Shown here in pieces: positions 62,202 to 64,000 of a stretch of 64,000 nucleotides of DNA. The position numbers were made by a program, and so were the translations under genes. Under the pieces are notes generated by a model. That model was not told the DNA's origin. It made no database searches and worked only from the letters and a program-made list of their open reading frames with translations. Numbering within the stretch: position 1 is the first letter of the stretch; every line of letters begins with the position of its first letter. Source of the DNA: Fagopyrum homotropicum (taxonomy: Eukaryota > Streptophyta > Magnoliopsida > Caryophyllales > Polygonaceae); assembly GCA_033239125.1 (NCBI GenBank), contig BSWB01000002.1:5675001-5739000 (forward strand), read 5' to 3'.

Positions 62202-63344
62202 AAGACACAAATAAAGAAACCGAAATTCATAAAAAGCCATGTTTTTACAGTAATGAATGCAACACTGTCTAGCAGCCTACAGTACTTAAACAAAAGAAAA
62301 GAACAACTGTCTTAACCAAAAGAAAGGAAAGACAAAACAACCCCAACCCCGCTCTAAGGAGTACGGAGACCCGGCTGACCACTACTTCCGGATCACTCAG
62401 CTGCTGATCTAACCTGCGGTAAGTCTAAAACAACAACAAGAAGAACCGTTAGCTAGTTATCTAAGTATTAACAGAATAATAGCAGCACAAACACACTCAG
62501 ATAAACATAAACACTCAACATGCTTTCAAACAAGTCCGTTTTATTATCTTGCTTTAATTTACTCGTTCACTCTAGTGATACTTATTTTGTGACACGAGGA
62601 ATTCCCAAACCTCGCCTCCGCCCCCGTGTAACCATCAGGAATGGATCCGATGCATCTCACCTTGTACCTGCATGGTCTGGGTATAGAGAACCTTCCAGTC
62701 TCCTATCAGAGCTGGGCAGTGATGTCACGGCCCGTTATACATACACTTGGGCCTTAAACGTAATAATAACAGTCGTCCTACCAAGTTATTATTATTAATT
62801 CACGCAATAGCACACACCACTACTATCATTCAACTAACACTCAGAAACTGGCTAAGTAAGTCACGAGGACTTACCTGAGTCAAAATACTCTCTAACACGT
62901 CTCAAACCTTCCGTACTCGTGGTAACTCAAACGCCTGTCAAATAAGGTATGTGTATCAACATTACATCTCGATGTCCAACCTCTTGCGAAGGAATTACGG
63001 AAAACAACTCTCTTACGGTAAATGACCGTTTTACCCTTAATGCCGAAAATTCCCATTTTTATTCTTAAGCTCTACTATATTCTTTTATAACCTGTTTTCC
63101 AAATTATTTTCTCTAGGATGGTTCCTATAAGTTAAAACTCGAAACCACTCCTCAAGGAACAACATTCCTCTTCTTTCCCGATCACCACTCTAATCTTCCA
63201 CAAGTATATATATATACGTATGTATCTACTCTAATTTTTTTTTTTCCTCAACTCGTATAATTATATAACTACTCGGTATTTATATATATATCTACATAAT
63301 TTCGCAACTCCCAAACTCGCACTTATATAATATACCATATATAT

Positions 63345-63357
63345 ATATATTTATATT

Positions 63358-63421
<64 letters not shown>
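63345..63421. repeat. (TA)n microsatellite, then a 28-base tandem repeat
   Basis: A run of about 30 or more TA units, followed by two copies of CTCGGCACACTAACCT at 63424-63465. Confidence 0.85.
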
Positions 63422-63424
<3 letters not shown>

Positions 63425-64000
63425 TCGGCACACTAACCTGCCTAACACTCGGCACACTAACCTCTAACTTACACATCCATACACATGCTTTCAATCTTTC
63501 CTACTAACCTGCATAGATTTTTACGTATATTCACACAAATGAACTCAACACACTACACTCACAACTCGTAACTATATATCGATATATACAAAGAGGGGAG
63601 TTTGCTGCAGAGAAAAGACGAAGCGGAGCAGCCGACTTACCGGAGTTGCAGTCCGGCTGGGAGGTCCTAGGCGGCACCGAGCTGCAGTCCAAGGCGGAGG
63701 GGTCGGGACTGGTGCACACAGCAGCAGCAGAGAGGTTAGCAGTGCAGACCGGAACCGCAAGAGGGAAGGGATAGCTACTCACCTCGTCACACGTCGGCAC
63801 AAGGAAAGGGTCCAGCGGAAGGTCCGGCTGGTTCGCGGCGCGGTTCACTGCACAAGCGGCGGTTCAGAGGCCGAAACGCACAGAAGGTAACGAGAGAGGG
63901 AGGGATGACGAGTAGGCTTACCGGAGTCTCCTGCAGCGGCTGGCGGCTCCGGCGTGGTGCGATATCGCAGCAGACCGATTGAAGACGGCGGACTCGGCGG

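Larger units (their letters stand above)
61933..64000 (-). mobile_element. Inverted LTR of the same gypsy family (solo or 3' LTR), runs past the window
   Basis: Starts TGTAACACCCCGAATT, the reverse complement of an LTR end like that at 57369. No primer-binding site lies to its left, so this is a solo or 3' LTR in minus orientation. Blocks shared with 55270-57369 are found to at least 62970. The far part (63500-64000) is GC-rich and may be its transcribed 5' segment or different DNA. Confidence 0.65.

Noticed and set aside
63531..63848. 105-codon minus-strand frame in GC-rich DNA
   Set aside because: No domain, and the segment is more likely LTR leader with splice-like sites; cut by the window edge.

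Overview
The window is nuclear DNA from a flowering plant, most likely a eudicot. It is AT-rich, its genes carry many short GT-AG introns, it holds plant-only families (PILS carriers, PADRE/DUF4228, a miR156/157 precursor, an X8 domain) and it is full of plant transposable elements. About eight protein genes can be supported, plus one microRNA gene and one damaged gene. Exons were joined by reading splice sites and checking phase; every multi-exon model closes in frame to a stop.

Left part (1-9 kb): a collapsed Copia-type LTR end, then a miR156/157 hairpin (751-898) behind a TATA box, then mostly repeats (LTR fragments, a foldback element, a Tourist-like MITE) up to a small plastid-type membrane protein gene (7936-8334). 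Gene cluster 1 (9.8-18.8 kb): a PILS2-like auxin carrier, a seven-exon RING-CH E3 ligase, and, convergent to it, a seven-exon METTL10/EFM4-type methyltransferase expected to modify eEF1A. A LINE relic (20.0-21.6 kb) and a DUF4228/PADRE gene (22.2-22.7 kb) follow.

Middle repeat region (22.7-33.5 kb): no gene seen. It holds a MITE nested inside a larger inverted-repeat element, a second hAT-type MITE with an exact 8-bp target duplication, two short retroposons with target duplications, a dispersed repeat present three times, and a 240-bp tandem duplication.

Gene cluster 2 (33.5-50.1 kb): an acidic, probably mitochondrial protein of 318 residues whose first intron appears to be GC-AG; AAR2 (U5 snRNP assembly, 13 exons); an apyrase-7-like NTPDase (2 exons, with a MITE in its intron); and pyridoxal kinase SOS4 (12 exons). 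The first is on the plus strand and the other three on the minus strand. These are housekeeping or hormone/stress genes with no visible functional linkage.

Right part (50-64 kb): tandem repeats; the relic of an X8 (callose-binding type) gene visible only after splicing; a decayed hAT transposase; a decayed Ty3/gypsy chromovirus-type element with 5' LTR, primer-binding site, gag knuckles, RT, RNase H, integrase and a chromodomain-like tail; and a second LTR of the same family in reverse orientation running to the window edge. No new gene system was found. The most useful non-obvious items are the microRNA gene, the spliced X8 relic, the GC-AG intron, and the dated transposon nests.
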